Part shown: positions 44,928 through 58,600 of the stretch, one piece after another | Numbering within the stretch: the stretch's first letter is position 1 | Layout: every line of letters begins with the position of its first letter | Assembly (NCBI GenBank): GCA_033060915.1 | Contig: CM065382.1 | Span: 4,964,001 to 5,028,000 of the forward strand | Source of the DNA: Euryodendron excelsum | Lineage: Eukaryota > Streptophyta > Magnoliopsida > Ericales > Pentaphylacaceae | Direction of reading: 5' to 3' | Length of the DNA stretch: 64,000 nucleotides | The notes under the pieces: generated by a model | Databases searched by the model: none | Told to the model about the DNA's origin: nothing | The model's input: the letters and a program-made list of their open reading frames with translations, nothing else | Position numbers and translations under genes: made by a program

Positions 44928-47608
44928 GGTGGCAAGAGAGCAGAGGCAGGACCATCTTCTGGGTGTTCTTCAGCTAGTGCTGTTGATGATGAAAAGCAAG
45001 AAAAACCAGAAGGGGTTTTTGATGATACTGCTGTCGATGGAGACAATGATGATGATCTTCTAGATGATGGGACTATTGGTAAATTTGTTCCTAGCCCTCT
45101 CGTGCCTCTCAAAGACCAGATTGAGAAAGACAAGGTTTAATTACTGTCTCATATATCATTATTGTTCTTGTATCGGAACTTCCAATTTTTAATTTATTTT
45201 TTTCATTACCAAACTGTGTGAGTGTTTAATTATGAGATATGGGTTACTTTACTTCTTTTTTGATTTTAGGGTTTACAAGTTATTTTCTTTTCTTTTCTCC
45301 TTTGATCTCCCTTGATGATATTGAGTATGCTGACATATATATGCATATATATATATATATATATATATCACCAGATTTCTGACTTTTGTTGAGAATTTTT
45401 GCTTTGAAATGGGTTATGCTTCCGCGCATTGTGATTATGCCTAATTTTAAATCTTCGGAGAATTATGCTTATTGGATTGCATTTTACCACTTTGCATTTG
45501 AAACATTTCTGTCTCATCAATTTTAGGATTTCTTGAAGTTAATTCTTCCCATCTTCCGTTGCTGGTGAACTTTGTTGTTTTTAGATTCTGTTTACATTAT
45601 AGAATGTGGATTCATTGATGTAATTTGAGGTCTACCCAAATTTATTTCGATTCAGCTTTGCTTTTCAGGATGATGAGAGTTTGAGGAGGTGGAAAGAGAA
45701 GCTGCTCGGTTGTGTAGAAGGCGACTTAGGTTTGTCTTAGTTCATGAATTTGTTCCTTATTAATATTGTTTGAGGTCTCAATTTGTTCTGTTTCATGTAT
45801 CTGATCTCTGTTTTGTTAGGGCAAATGGAACCTGAAGTTTTGTTCCACTCGATTGGAATCATATCGGACGATTTTGGGGAATTTAGTACTCCCATACCTG
45901 TTGATGAAAGTAAGAGCGGGCGTGCCCTCTTTACTCTCAAGGAGGGGTCTGAGTATCGGTTTAAACTGTCATTCACTGTTCTGCACAACATTGTCTCCGG
46001 CTTGACGTACACGAACACAGTGTGGAAGGGAGGACTCCAAGGTTGAGAATTCTTTTCATATAGTAGAACTAATATTCTATGTGATGGATAAATTGTTGAG
46101 ATTTTGGATACCTCATTGCAGTTACATTCAAACCTTAACTAATCAGAAAATAGAGTCAGTTTCATCTAACGTAAAAGTGATTGCAAAAATTTACTAAAGT
46201 TGGAGGATTCTACCACTGCTAGCTAGATATATGCCAAGGGAATAATAATGAAAAGCAGAATGAAGAATCATCTTGACTGTAAGAACAATGTGCCAGATTA
46301 GTATAGTTTTGAGCTATACTGACTTTTCTTTTCTTTTCTTTTCTTTTGCGAAAATCAGATTTAACTGATGCTTATAATTCAAAATTTTCGGCTAACAGAA
46401 TTCATGCCAAATCTAGGAAGATCAGTTTCTATTATGGTCACAACAGTAATGTTGCTTTGCGAAGCTACTCTCATAAAGCAATCAACACTTTAGATTACTC
46501 CATGGCCTTGCATACGACCATTGGGGTTTTTTTCACTTTCATTCTTGCAGTGGTGGTCTTTGAATGGTGAAGTTTTACATGTGATGGCGCTTATGTAGAA
46601 ATGACAAAACAGTCGTATTTCTCAATCTTTAAACCATGTTTTATTTGTTTTGCACATAATACCAATTTCCGCAGGGTCGTATTCCCCCAACTGATTTTTT
46701 AGTTGTTTATTGCTCATTTTTCTTTTTTTTTTATTTGGGTGGCAGTTGATCAAAGTAAAGGAATGTTGGGTACGTTTGCTCCTCAGCGAGAACCCTATAT
46801 ACATACCTTGGATGAGGAGATCACTCCATCTGGTGTGCTTGCAAGGGGAATGTACACTGCAAAGCTTAAGGTGTGTGCAATTACACTTTATGTGCATACT
46901 TCCGATTGATGTGCTTTTGCATACTTAATTCAAACCGTTCTGATAATCTGAAGTTCATGGGTTTGTTTTGGCCCCCGCGTTTACACTTACAAGTACTTTT
47001 GTTCCTTCATTCTCTTAAAGTTGGACGATCCATGCTCATGTATTATGCAGTACATACACATCTCATACTTTTAAGAGGGTGATATTGCAAAAGTAATCTG
47101 CTCTATGAAATTTTTGTTGTCAATATTTAGGACTTTAACATTCATGTGTTGTCCTAAACTCAATCTGTGTCAGTGCAACAATCATGTTGTTTGTTCCTCG
47201 TACCCATGTTAGACCCTGCTTGTCGAGGTCCTTATATAGAGGCATATTAACTTATAAACTAAATGTTTATTATCAATGGACAGCGGAATAAAAGTTGATA
47301 TTACTGGGATTATTTTTTGTAATCTAAGAATGAAAGCAGCTATATTATTTTTTTTGGAGGTGTAAAACAGTTTCCTCATTGCAGTGTTGCAAATTATACT
47401 TGTAATGCTTTCGCAAAGCTTGATGGGTGCGCATTTGTTTAGTAAGGAGATTGAACTATAGCAGCTAACAGCTACCTCTTCCTTTCCTCTTGTCTTGAGC
47501 TTAGCATTTCTTCTCATTCAGAGTGATTGGTTTATGCAGTTCGAAGACGATGACAGAAGATGTTATATGGAGCTTAAATATTCCTTTGAAATAAAGAAGA
47601 GCAGCTAG
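44922..47608 (+). CDS. Rho GDP-dissociation inhibitor (RhoGDI)
   Basis: Binds prenylated ROP/RAC GTPases, extracts them from the membrane and keeps them inactive in the cytosol; in Arabidopsis SCN1/RhoGDI1 restricts root-hair sites. Five exons keep phase: 44922-45134, 45669-45729, 45820-46041, 46746-46870 and 47540-47608, giving 229 residues. The N-terminal 60 residues are acidic and disordered (DNDDDLLDDG), then VPLKDQIEKDKDDESLRRWKEKLLG forms the regulatory arm. The immunoglobulin-like domain has FTLKEGSEYRFKLSF, NIVSGLTYTNTVWKGG, LGTFAPQREPY and PSGVLARGMYTAKLKFEDDD, and ends in YMELKYSFEIKK as in all RhoGDIs. Start chosen at the Met right after the GA tract; an upstream in-frame Met (44883) would code the GA repeat as Arg-Glu and is unlikely. 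No defects. Confidence 0.93.
45338..45370. repeat. (TA)n microsatellite in RhoGDI intron 1
   Basis: Run of AT dinucleotides with one GC interruption. Confidence 0.75.
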
Positions 47609-49689
47609 CCAGGTCTTTCGGGAAGAACGTTTTCTCTTCTTCTGCAATATTTTTCTTTGCTCCCTTTTTGTTTCCTTCTATATGGACTGCACCTATTTGT
47701 GAAGTAATTAAACCATTGCTTTCAAGGTGATTAAAAAAAAAAAAAACAAAAGTATAAGAGTTGGGTTTCTATGTGTGTGCGCGTTTTTTTGTTTTTTCTT
47801 TTCAAAACATAATAGTTTCGAGTATTCTATACTTAATGATACATGGTTTAGTGAAGTGGCTATTCAGTGTTGAGCAATATCTATTCTCTTATAACCTGTG
47901 TTTGGAATCTGGATCAATGAGATGAAATAAAAGAAAAAAGGGGAAAAGCCTGGCCTGCCATGCGCGATTTGTTCGTGTCCTTTCTAATTGTTGGGGTATA
48001 ATCCGAAACTAGATTCACATGCTGGTTGATGGCACTCATGGTTGAATGAACCATCTGGAAAATTGGCCTTTATGTCCGTATTCTGGAAAACCATCCTCTC
48101 TTATTACTCCTTCAATACCCTGTTCCATGTTCCAATCTGATGAATTTCCTCCTTTGAACTATGAAAATCTTCAAGAAAATACCAAGCATGCCTGGAAAAT
48201 TCCAAAGCTCGGAAGTAGGTTCTTGTATGTAGATGAAGATCTAAAACTCCCTTGTACCAAAAAAAGAGCAAAAAGGATGATCTAGAACTCCCCTAATCTA
48301 GAAAATGCTTGAACGGATAGATCATGCGTGACTGATGTGGTAGGGCCTATTGTCAGATATACCGAATCATTAAATGAACGGCATCAAATTCTGAACTGGA
48401 AAACAGTAATTTGGAAAGAATTTATATAATCATCTGCCAAAAATAGATACAGAAGTACAAATGACAATAGAAAGATTGAAAGCAGACACTTATCTATATG
48501 ATACAACAACAACAAAGGCATGTTCAAATGCTCTCCCAAGAATGAATCTCACACATTTCAAATCTCAGATGGTACACGGGAAAAATTCCTTTTCGTGGGA
48601 TGTCGAAACACTCCCAAACTACTAAATTCTAAAAAGAGAAGAATACCTCGGAGAACATCATTGTCATTACTTTTTGACGTGGAGGATCTTTATACTGCAA
48701 TACAGCATTCAAGTTACGCGTATGTCAGAACTAGTTACTAAACAACGGATGATTTTTTATTTATTTTTAATCTGTGTTGACAAAAAATTCGGAAGGAAAG
48801 AAATGAAAGAGCCTCCAAAAAAGAGAGCATAATATGCAGAGGAAATAAATCGGTTGAAACTGAAACCATGAGAGACTATACTTGCTCAGTCATTGCGTAT
48901 GCCCCCTATTATCCCAACAAGCAGCTTAGCAGCATGCCTATGCGACCATGGAATCACTATGGTGAGATGCCAGCTCCTGAAGGAACACAGCTGAAGAGTC
49001 CTGATAAAGGAGAAATAAAGTAGGATCAGTCTCAAACAAAAAATACGTTTCCATTTAAACAATAGAGTCTCCGGGCTCACTGGCCAAAAAGGATATACCC
49101 TCCCTGTATTTAAAATTACTAGGTCTGTTTTCCTTCAATTGTGTTTCTTCCTCCTGTATTTCATTCTCTTTGCCAACGAAAAAAATAAGCTTCTTCGTCA
49201 AAAGCCAAAAAGAAAAGGATGAAAAGGTGATCCTGACAGACATGGGAAACTTTATAATTTTAAAACTCAAGGTAATTATAGGTTCAACCTATAATTTTTC
49301 CTCAAGAGGAACCTGTTTGTATGTCTTTTCATAGAAATTCCAGTTGTTTAGATGAAAAGATTGAGAAGTGCAAAGAGCATAATACTTAAAGGACACATGA
49401 CAGCAAATTCCATCAACGAACAATTTTTCCAATTCTTTATCAAAACTTTACTGTTTTGAAATTTAAGAGACAACTGACCTTTATTACATTTGAACATTTC
49501 TTTTATTTCTTCCTTTCCCTAGCACCCCGAAAAAGCATAAAGCATTTTAAAATTTGCCTTCAACCTTGTAAAAAATTTTATTTTCTTTTACTCATTTCTT
49601 GGGTAATTTTCAATAATGAACCTTTTGAGTGCTCAAAATTCTAATTTAAAGCCCACAGGGAAGGAACAGAACAATAGGCACCTCGTAAT
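47609..49689. other. convergent intergenic region between RhoGDI and PSAT
   Basis: Contains both 3' UTRs. A 79-codon frame at 48046-48285 contains SDEFPPLNYENLQENTKHAWKIPK, which faintly recalls a retroelement/caulimovirid polyprotein linker; too weak to call. Nothing else seen. Confidence 0.4.
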
Positions 49690-52600
49690 TTATACATAAC
49701 CCAAGAGGAGATCAGCTGAAGAATTCTTTAATCTACAGCTCTGCCCGAGATGAACATCTCCAAAAACATATCTGCGCATCACAAAGTAAGTGAAACAGAT
49801 GGCCATCATATTCCATAGTATTTCATAAAGGAAGAAGGAATACCTGTATTCACAATGCTCAGGCCATGCACAACGAGCTTTTCCATAGTCCCAATAACAG
49901 TCCTCATCCCTCAAAGGTCCACGCTTTGCTGTTCCATTTAAAATTTAAGTAGTACTACAATTTCATAAAACAAGAAGAATTTATAGAAAAGAGATGCACC
50001 TTTTGTAACAAATTTTGATTTTGCATCAGGATGGATATGGTGCCACATCTCAAGCCACAATTCCCGCATTAGAACTGGAGATCTAACAATGTTCCTGTGA
50101 CTTGCTACAGAAAACAGTTCCAACTTCTTGAGAAATTGCCGTTAAGATTGAGGTAGAAATTAAAAATGACAACAAAGTTAGACATACAAGATATGGAAAA
50201 GAATTACATCTGCCTGTATGAGCATTAGTTCTTTTCCAGTGTCTAAAATTGCTAGGGACCTATAATATGGCCACATGTTTGTGGACAGTTGATCTGCCAT
50301 GGACATCCCTTTTTCCTTTCATTGCTTTTGAGAAGTATTGATTGGTCAAACATTGTTACCCGTACAGATGTACAAATGAAAAAGTAAAAATATATCAAGG
50401 GAAAATAAAAGAGAAAAGAAGTCCGTCCCAAAAATCATGTATAATTATCATGACAAAGAACCCCCGAAACTCCAAATGTCACTGCCAAACAAAAAGCACA
50501 TCCATTCTAAAAGGTACTTTAGAAGTCAATTAAGTGGATCTCTGAAGGAAGATAAATGGGGGAACCATAAGTTTTGTCGTTATTTTAATTGCATTGGAGC
50601 AAAAACCAATTAATTGGCATTTGGCTGCAACTTATTCTCAACCAAGGCTTGTGTATAATAATGCATTGTACCAAGGCTTGTGGCGCCTAATCATCCTGCT
50701 TAAGATGAGTGACACAAAGTATACATGTGAACATACAAAATATTCATGAAGTGTACATTGAGTGCTAGAATTTCATACATATAATCTCTATTAACGTATA
50801 AAATACTGATAAGCAAATAAAAACAAGGAAAAGTTCGAAGTTGAAACCCTCCAACATTTTGTAACAGAATTTTTAGCAGATCATCAGATTCATGCCCAGC
50901 TAGAAAATTTTCAAGTTAAGTGTGTCTTTCATGCCACATGCAAGTATTTTCTGGGCCAGAAATTCTCCAAAATTGCATGCTACAGTTCATAAGCATGGTA
51001 AGACATTTAACATACCCTTATCAAGCTCCCAAACTGCTGTCCTCTTTCCTGGAAGACTTTCAGAATCTTCATAGTAGGTTATGTACTTAACCCTAGCTGA
51101 CCTCGTCATGTTGGGAATTATATCTGCTTCATGATGATGTTCTACATTCAAGTGCACTTGTACGTCCGACCCATCATGCTCTGACTGAAATCATTAACAA
51201 AGTAAAGAAGCAAAAGAAGAAGCAATGAAAATAAGGTCTTTCAACTAAGAAAAAGAGTTTCCAAAAGCAGAAGTGTAAACTTCACGCTCCCTTATTTTCA
51301 AATATATGATCAGTAAAGAGGAGAGAATACGCAGATTGACTAAACAATGATAGAATAAACAGAAAATAAAAAAAGCTGTACTTTAGAAGGAAATATCACC
51401 GAAGTTGAGAAAATTTGATCATTCAAATAATCATATTGTGGAGCTAAGTTCCAACAAAATGCTGCTAAAGGAGGACCGAAAAGTATAATTTTACAGAAGT
51501 GGCTTCAACTATTTCTGATATCTACAAAGGAATTCCCCATGGGGAATGAAACCTTAATAAAGGATGGAACACAGCTTAAATGAAGCACTGTAGTATTAAC
51601 AAACCTTGGACCATTCAATCATCCGAGTGAATGCTAGGAGAGAATAGAAGATCACATGGCTTTTTGCCAGTTTAGGAATATTATTTCTTTTATGTAAACT
51701 TTTAGGAATTTTAATATTAGGTATATTACTGATAAAAGAGATGGTAGTAATATACAGCGTTGCCATAATTTTCTTCTTTGGGAACTTTTGAGGGTTTTTG
51801 CATGGGATGATTAGTAAACGCTCATATGCCATATGGCATGCCACCACTAGTGTGCTTCATGGATGCAGCTAGTACTTACAAAAGCATAGATCACAAGGCG
51901 ATTTGACCAGATAAGAGTAGCCGCGTCCACCTTCCATTATTGGTACAGACATGGGATTTCAAAAAATTGGAGTAAGGGATGGATCTTAGCTAACCTCAAC
52001 TGCAAGTTAGGGCGTAAGTACGGCATATGGAGATTGGCATGGTATCATAATATGCCATTAACTGATAATATACAAACAGATATGAAGCGTGGAAAGTTTT
52101 GGTAAAGAATCAGTATAGGACGTCAGGTTCTGAACTAACTTTACACAAGCCAGCACTTGGGCTTACTTTTTCCCATGCTAATCTAACGAATTAAGCCAAA
52201 AAGTTAAGTCTTCACGCCTCTGTGGGAGCATCAGGCCTGTCACTTCTTACATAATGCATGCTGCTTCACCCATGCTGTCCCATGTGATTGAATATACTTT
52301 AATTGTAATTAGTGAGAAGCAAATGATCAGGTTTTGTTGCCATGTGTTGAAGATAAATTTGAAGTAACAGAACTGGGATCCTCGATGGGTACCCACCCTG
52401 CCTTGGAGGAGGGGAATGGTTCAGGAAAAAGTTATTCAATCTGTGCAAGGTCAAGAAAGGGGTGCCCTGTCTGGAATCCACCCTGTTTCAATTCTTAAGC
52501 ATGAAATTGTGTATATATGATTCAGTGATCACTAAACCATGACTGGAACATGGATCACCTGAACAACGGAAAAGATTAACAGAACCAGCATAGTGGCATG

Positions 52601-55600
52601 AAAATCAATGACAATGGTTTTCCTGATACTAAGACATAGAAAACAAATTGGTTAAGAAAAGAGACGACAAGAATATATGTATTTCGTGATATCCACTAGG
52701 GGTGTGCAAAAGAACCGATAGAACCGAGAACCGAACCAACCCGGCCTCTTTGGGTTGGTTTGGTTCGGTTCTAAGAGGCCACTGGTTCGGTTCTGGTTCG
52801 AAAAATTAGTAAACCGAGCAGTTTGGTTCGGTTCGGTTCTCGGGTTAATAATTTTTTGAACCGAAACAGAACTAGACCCGACCTTGGAACCGATTCCATA
52901 CAACCTACAATAGGCTTGATGACACCTTAATATTGCTCAAAGATATATAAACATCATTTAGGTTATTGTTTTTCTTTCTCAATCACATTCACACGCTCAT
53001 AGCCCGCCCCTCATCTCCCTCTCTTCTTCGTCTTCTGCTTTGACTCTGTGAGTTTGATCAGATCATTAGGTAACTCTCTCTCTCTCTCTCTCTGATACTT
53101 GTCTCTCTGCCTCTAATCATCATCGTTTTCGTTTATTACACAATACAGTATTCACTGAGACACCGATCAGGCGATCATCTCTTCCCCTCTTCTTTGGATC
53201 TCAGTCATCATTATCAGGTAACTCTTCCCCTCTTATTCAAATCTCTCTCTGTGTTTGATACTTGTCTCTCTGTCTGTTTCTCAATCTTTATTGGAGTTTT
53301 GGCATATTTTATTTTTTGATAGCCCTTCTTGCCACCCGAGAGAAATCTCAAAAAATTGCTCTTCAAATCAAGAAACAAATCTTCAACACCATCAAAACAA
53401 AACTCACGGTGGCTCATCAGCAAGTTCTCTCAATTTCCTTTTTAAAGCCGAATGATCAAGCAGAGCTAGCATGTTTTTTACAGGCGTTTCCATGTTAGTA
53501 CTTTCTTCAGTTCTTGAAGTCTTCTTTTCTTTTTTTTTTTTTTTTTTCTTTTGTTTTGTTGCTAAGTGTGTTTTTGTGTGTGTTTTGCGAATTACAATTA
53601 GTCATAAACACCTTTCTCACCATCCAATAATGCTTCACATGACCACAAACGTCTTTACACAAGTGGTTGACACTTGGCTGGCTGAAAAATAAAAAAATAA
53701 AAAAAAAAAAATAAAAAAATAATAAAAAAAATAAAAAAAAAAAAAAGCATTGGGATATTTGGGCCTCGATCCTTGATGGGTGAATTATTATAAGGGGGTT
53801 AGTGCACGCCTTAATTTTTTTTGTGAGTTCAGTGGAGGGTTAGCCTGGTTTTGAAGTTTGTTTTATTATTCTATATGTACACATTTATAGGTTCATTATT
53901 ACCTTTTAATTTTTTTAAGTCCTTAAAAGATGATATGTGCACATGGCCATGTTTAGAATTATATTGTAGCTATGCAATCATATAACATTCTTTATCCTTG
54001 ACATCACATTTTGATTATCTATTCAATTTTACCACCTGGGTATCCAAAGTTTGGTAGATGTAAAGCATGGATCATTTTTAAACAATGTAACTTTCAAAGC
54101 ATCGGTCCGTCTGGTTAGTTTTAACTTTTAATATATTATATTTTCAGCTATAACAGAGAATCATAAAGATTTTGGTGGAATATCAAATTCCTCTATCTTA
54201 TCTTAAGGTAAATAAAACTCTACAAGCCATTCTTTATCCTTGACCTTGCACTAATACACCATTTTTTATTGTTTTGAGAGACACTTGATAGTTGATACTT
54301 GATATGATGAAGTGCATACTTAATTTTGATTTTTAATTTTCAATTTTACCATCTTTATTGGCCAAAGGGAGATGAAGCTAAGGAGAAATAGAGGCCGGTT
54401 TCGAGAGCTACTATTATGTTGAATTTCCACTGATCTAAATTTTTTGTTTTATGGGGTTGTAATTTCATCGTTGGATTGTTATTTGGTTGTTTTGGAAGTT
54501 TGGAACAATATGATCATGATTTCGTGTTTGAGTCATAGTGGTGAACCTAGTGATATATATTTGGATTTGGCTTGTATTAGTTTTAACTATAAACTGTGTT
54601 CTTGTTTGTGCTAGTTTTAATTTAGAAAATTAGAAGATTACTTACTGTAATTGATTTGGCAAATTACTTACATGGATGCTTTCTAAAAGTTTCAGGATTG
54701 AAAATTTTATATCTATTTAATGGATTAAGCAAAACTGTACAGGCAGAACCGAACCGATCCAATCCGGCCCAATCTGACTTTGCTAGAACCGAGAAACCGA
54801 TCTGAACTGAACCGAACCAAGTCGGGTTGGTTCGGTAAAGCTCCATGACATGATTGGTTTGGTCCTGGGTCCAAAATTATGGAACTGATAAAGATCAGTT
54901 CGGTTCTGGATTAGCCATCAACCCGAACCAAACCGACTCATGCACACCCCTAATATCCACTATGATTTTCCAATTTCGAAGATAATACTGATGAAATACA
55001 TATCATTTCATCTAGTAGTAAATAAATAAATAATAGCACCCACAAAGAAAAGGGACCTGTGGCATTTTAGCATCCACAGTTATCATGACAATAGTGCAAG
55101 ATTTGATGTTATAGCTCAAAAATTTTTCCAATTCATGAAAGTACATATTGGTATTCCCAGGCCTAAAAAAATGATAGTCGAGGCACATGACAGACATACA
55201 TCAAACATTATGTCTTAAAACAAATTAAATAAATCAACAAATAGATTACATATTTTACCATCTTGGAGTGATATAAATTCAAATAATAAGTAGCAATTTC
55301 ATTCGATGCTGCTAATGCATAACGCAAACATATGAACTAAAATAAACCACGAATGCAAACTCATGTTGGTGTGAAATAAAAAAATTAGGGGAAAAGTTAC
55401 AATTTTCATTATGTACTGATTAGGAATACCTGAGGAGCCCTTGTTATGTTCACTTTAGGTCCAAGCCAATTCTTGCACCATGATAGGGAATGATATGGTA
55501 CCTGTACACAGATCTCCCTCTTATCATTTAAGCAAAAATTACAAGTACTTCAAAGGGGAGAAATCTGAAGTAGAAAACATATCAAAGCATTCTATAATAG

Positions 55601-58600
55601 AACATCCATTTATATGTACCGAATCATCCCCACTAGCAGCTCCTGGGTTCCCTTCAACCAGATTTCCTGACCTATAATAATGGGAGGAACATTTGTATTA
55701 GAAATCATAGTGTCTGAAACACTTTTAGTGAGTTCACATAGTTGATACTTACAAGGGCCTTTTCGTTCCTTCTTTTTCTTTTCTTTTTTTTGTTTTCTAA
55801 GCATCTCATGGATTGCCTGTCCTCTTTTTATTCTCTCAGTCAGAAAAATTTTCTGGGATGCTCACAATCAATTGCAAATATCATCTCCCCTCACTTGAGT
55901 CATCAAAATCATCCAAGATTTAGCATGTCTATGCTATGTTACATGGACTCAAGTACGGGAGTCAGGTGCAGCTATGTGTCTAAGTGTCAAAGTAATTTAA
56001 TTTGCATGTCCAAGACACCAAGACAAAACTAGATTTCAAATTTCTTAATTACTTCTCTTATTTTTGAAAGGTAAAATGGTGTTTGCATACTAAAATAGAG
56101 GATTTTATGCACAACATGGAAGTATTTTTGCATAGTTCTATATTAAACTCAACTGCTTATATTGTTGGATAACTAGCCATATCGGACACATATCTCATTC
56201 CCTTGTCCGAGCGTCGAGTGTCCAACATGGGTATTTCACAAATTTAGAACAGTTCATATAACATAGTGTCACGTACGTAAAACAGTAACATATTAGAGCA
56301 CTATTCTTTCAGTCAAATGTGGATCTGTACTGTGCTTATTTCTTCATATTTACTACATAGACCTAGCAATATATGAATATTCCCCTCCGAGCCTTGGGTT
56401 TGTATGAGTCATTAGTTCTGTGAACATAAGTATCACAACTTCATTTGGGGTCATCCAATTGTCAAATAATGGTATCTATTTAGCCCTCCGTTCAGGAGTT
56501 ATTCCTTAAGAAGCCCAATTGAATGGGTAAATTTCAGAGCAGCCGCCACTTAAGTATTGACCTCTTCACAAGGTCTTCTAAATATTCAACAGTACACAAC
56601 TCATGTAAGAATGGCAATGATGCATGTATAGAATGGGATAACCCTATCCAACATCGTCTCAGAAGAAAACCACCATGGTCACCTAATCAATGCGAAGTTG
56701 GGCGGTATGCAAAACAAATATTGTGGAAGGCGAGCCCACCCAAAGTATAGTGCAGGATTAATTCGTGGCAAATAATATAGTACATGCAACAAAGGGGAGG
56801 GGATTTTCACCATCAGCAGAATTCTCGCATTAGTCTGAAGTTCCAATCTAGACAGATACATTCGAACATTTTACTTCAATATGAGCTACAAAAGGACACT
56901 ATTGTAGGAACCAATGACACAATTCATTGGAGCAAATGAACGATGTTTTCAATTCCTTCAACTTTTTTGTACGCTCAACTCCCAGTTTCATTTCCACATC
57001 AATCATCTCATAGGAATAGCAATTAGTTTCACTAAACGGCGTCATTATTATCAAATGATTTTTCAGGAAAGACAACATCAATTGTGTTGTCATTTTAGTT
57101 TTTTTTGTCATTAGTGTGCAGGATTTACTGGTGGATCCATCATAATAGAGCCAACACCACTTGTCCAAGAGGACCAGATACATGGCAGATGAAATGTTTA
57201 TAATTCATGAAACTAACAGTGTCTTTAACCAAGGTTTTGAAGCCAATCTACAATTGAAAGCTGAAGATCTGGCGAGTACACAAAAACTAATAAGCATTGT
57301 GGTCAACATTTGATGGCTAAACATCATCCTTTAATACTGTGCACTCCAATTGATATTTGGTATTTCTTCTCACTAATCTCAACAGAACTTGCTTGTTACT
57401 AATTAAGAATTTTGCAACAACACAATATCTAATAAGCAACACATAAAAACTTCTCATAAGTCCTTAGTCCGGCACAATAATTAAATGTGATAAGCCAGAA
57501 GTGATTCATTATATTCCATTGGAAAGATATATTGTTCAATGTCTAATATGTTCGCCGATCCAGGGAATGACAATTACCTGGAGTACAAAGATCCCTCAAT
57601 CTCATATATGACATCAGTTATGATCCAGTTATCAGGGTAAGGCTTGCCACTTGGTGCAAAATAGTAACCAACCTGTTTTGCCATTTGAACGGATGCCAAA
57701 CTATCATTCACCTGATCACCACATAAATGTAGAATAGGAAAGGCAAACCTCTAGCTATGTAAAGAAAGTATGGTGTGTGTGTGTGTGTGTGTGTGAGAAA
57801 GAGAGAGCGAGAGAGAGAGCTACTTTTACCTCACCTTGCAGGACCTCCCTTACATTTTAAAAGTAACCAACCTCTACAGATACCTCCCCTCCTTTTGTTA
57901 ACGGTACTAATCCAGCAAATGGAAGGTGATGAAATCCCTAAAATTCAAAAGGTTGTGTTTCATTTCTCTGAGTTCTTGACAGAAAAATGACAATAATATC
58001 TATATTTTATTCCAGCTTCCTACCTTGTCAATTCTTTACAAATTTTATTATAACTTCCTTTCTCAAGTTTAACTACGGGTGGCCACAAGCCCCATGGCCC
58101 ACGCAAGCCTGCTCATTATTTATATGGCTTGGGATTTTTTAGGCTTGATTAGATTAATGAGCGGGCTTGGGAATTGTGTTTGAGGCCCGGCCCGAAATAT
58201 ATATGAAATAATATATTTCTATATCTTAATATATCTATGTATTTAAATTTCATATTATTTACCATTACTTTTGAAGAAAAATATTTATTAAAATTATTTC
58301 TAGGTTAAATGGGAGGGTGGGACGGACATAGGAATTTAGTTTTTATTTTGGCCTGTCTTGGGATTTGGTTTTAGGCCTGATGGAAAAAAAATTTAGTGTA
58401 GGCCCGGCCTAACCAATGTCCACCCCTAAGTCTAACCAACTCAAGGGTATACAAATCAATTGACCCCCTCCCTTGACAGTAAACTGACAGAGAGGTACAC
58501 TAAGGGGAGATCAGTGGTATTTTCTGAAAAAATCAGCTACTCCTACATATTTGAGAGACTGCAGGGGAGGTAAGTGTACTTCCTAAAGACAAAGATACTA

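Noticed and set aside
48046..48285. 79-codon frame containing a FPPLNYENLQENTKHAWKIP-like run, recalling a linker in retroelement or caulimovirid polyproteins
   Set aside because: Only one short stretch resembles it, with no protease, RT or movement-protein motifs nearby. Not enough to call a viral or retroelement relic.
53255..53692. Several 60-78 codon frames in the hAT interior
   Set aside because: No transposase (DDE or hATC dimerisation) motifs; frames cross CT-rich and A/T-rich repeats.
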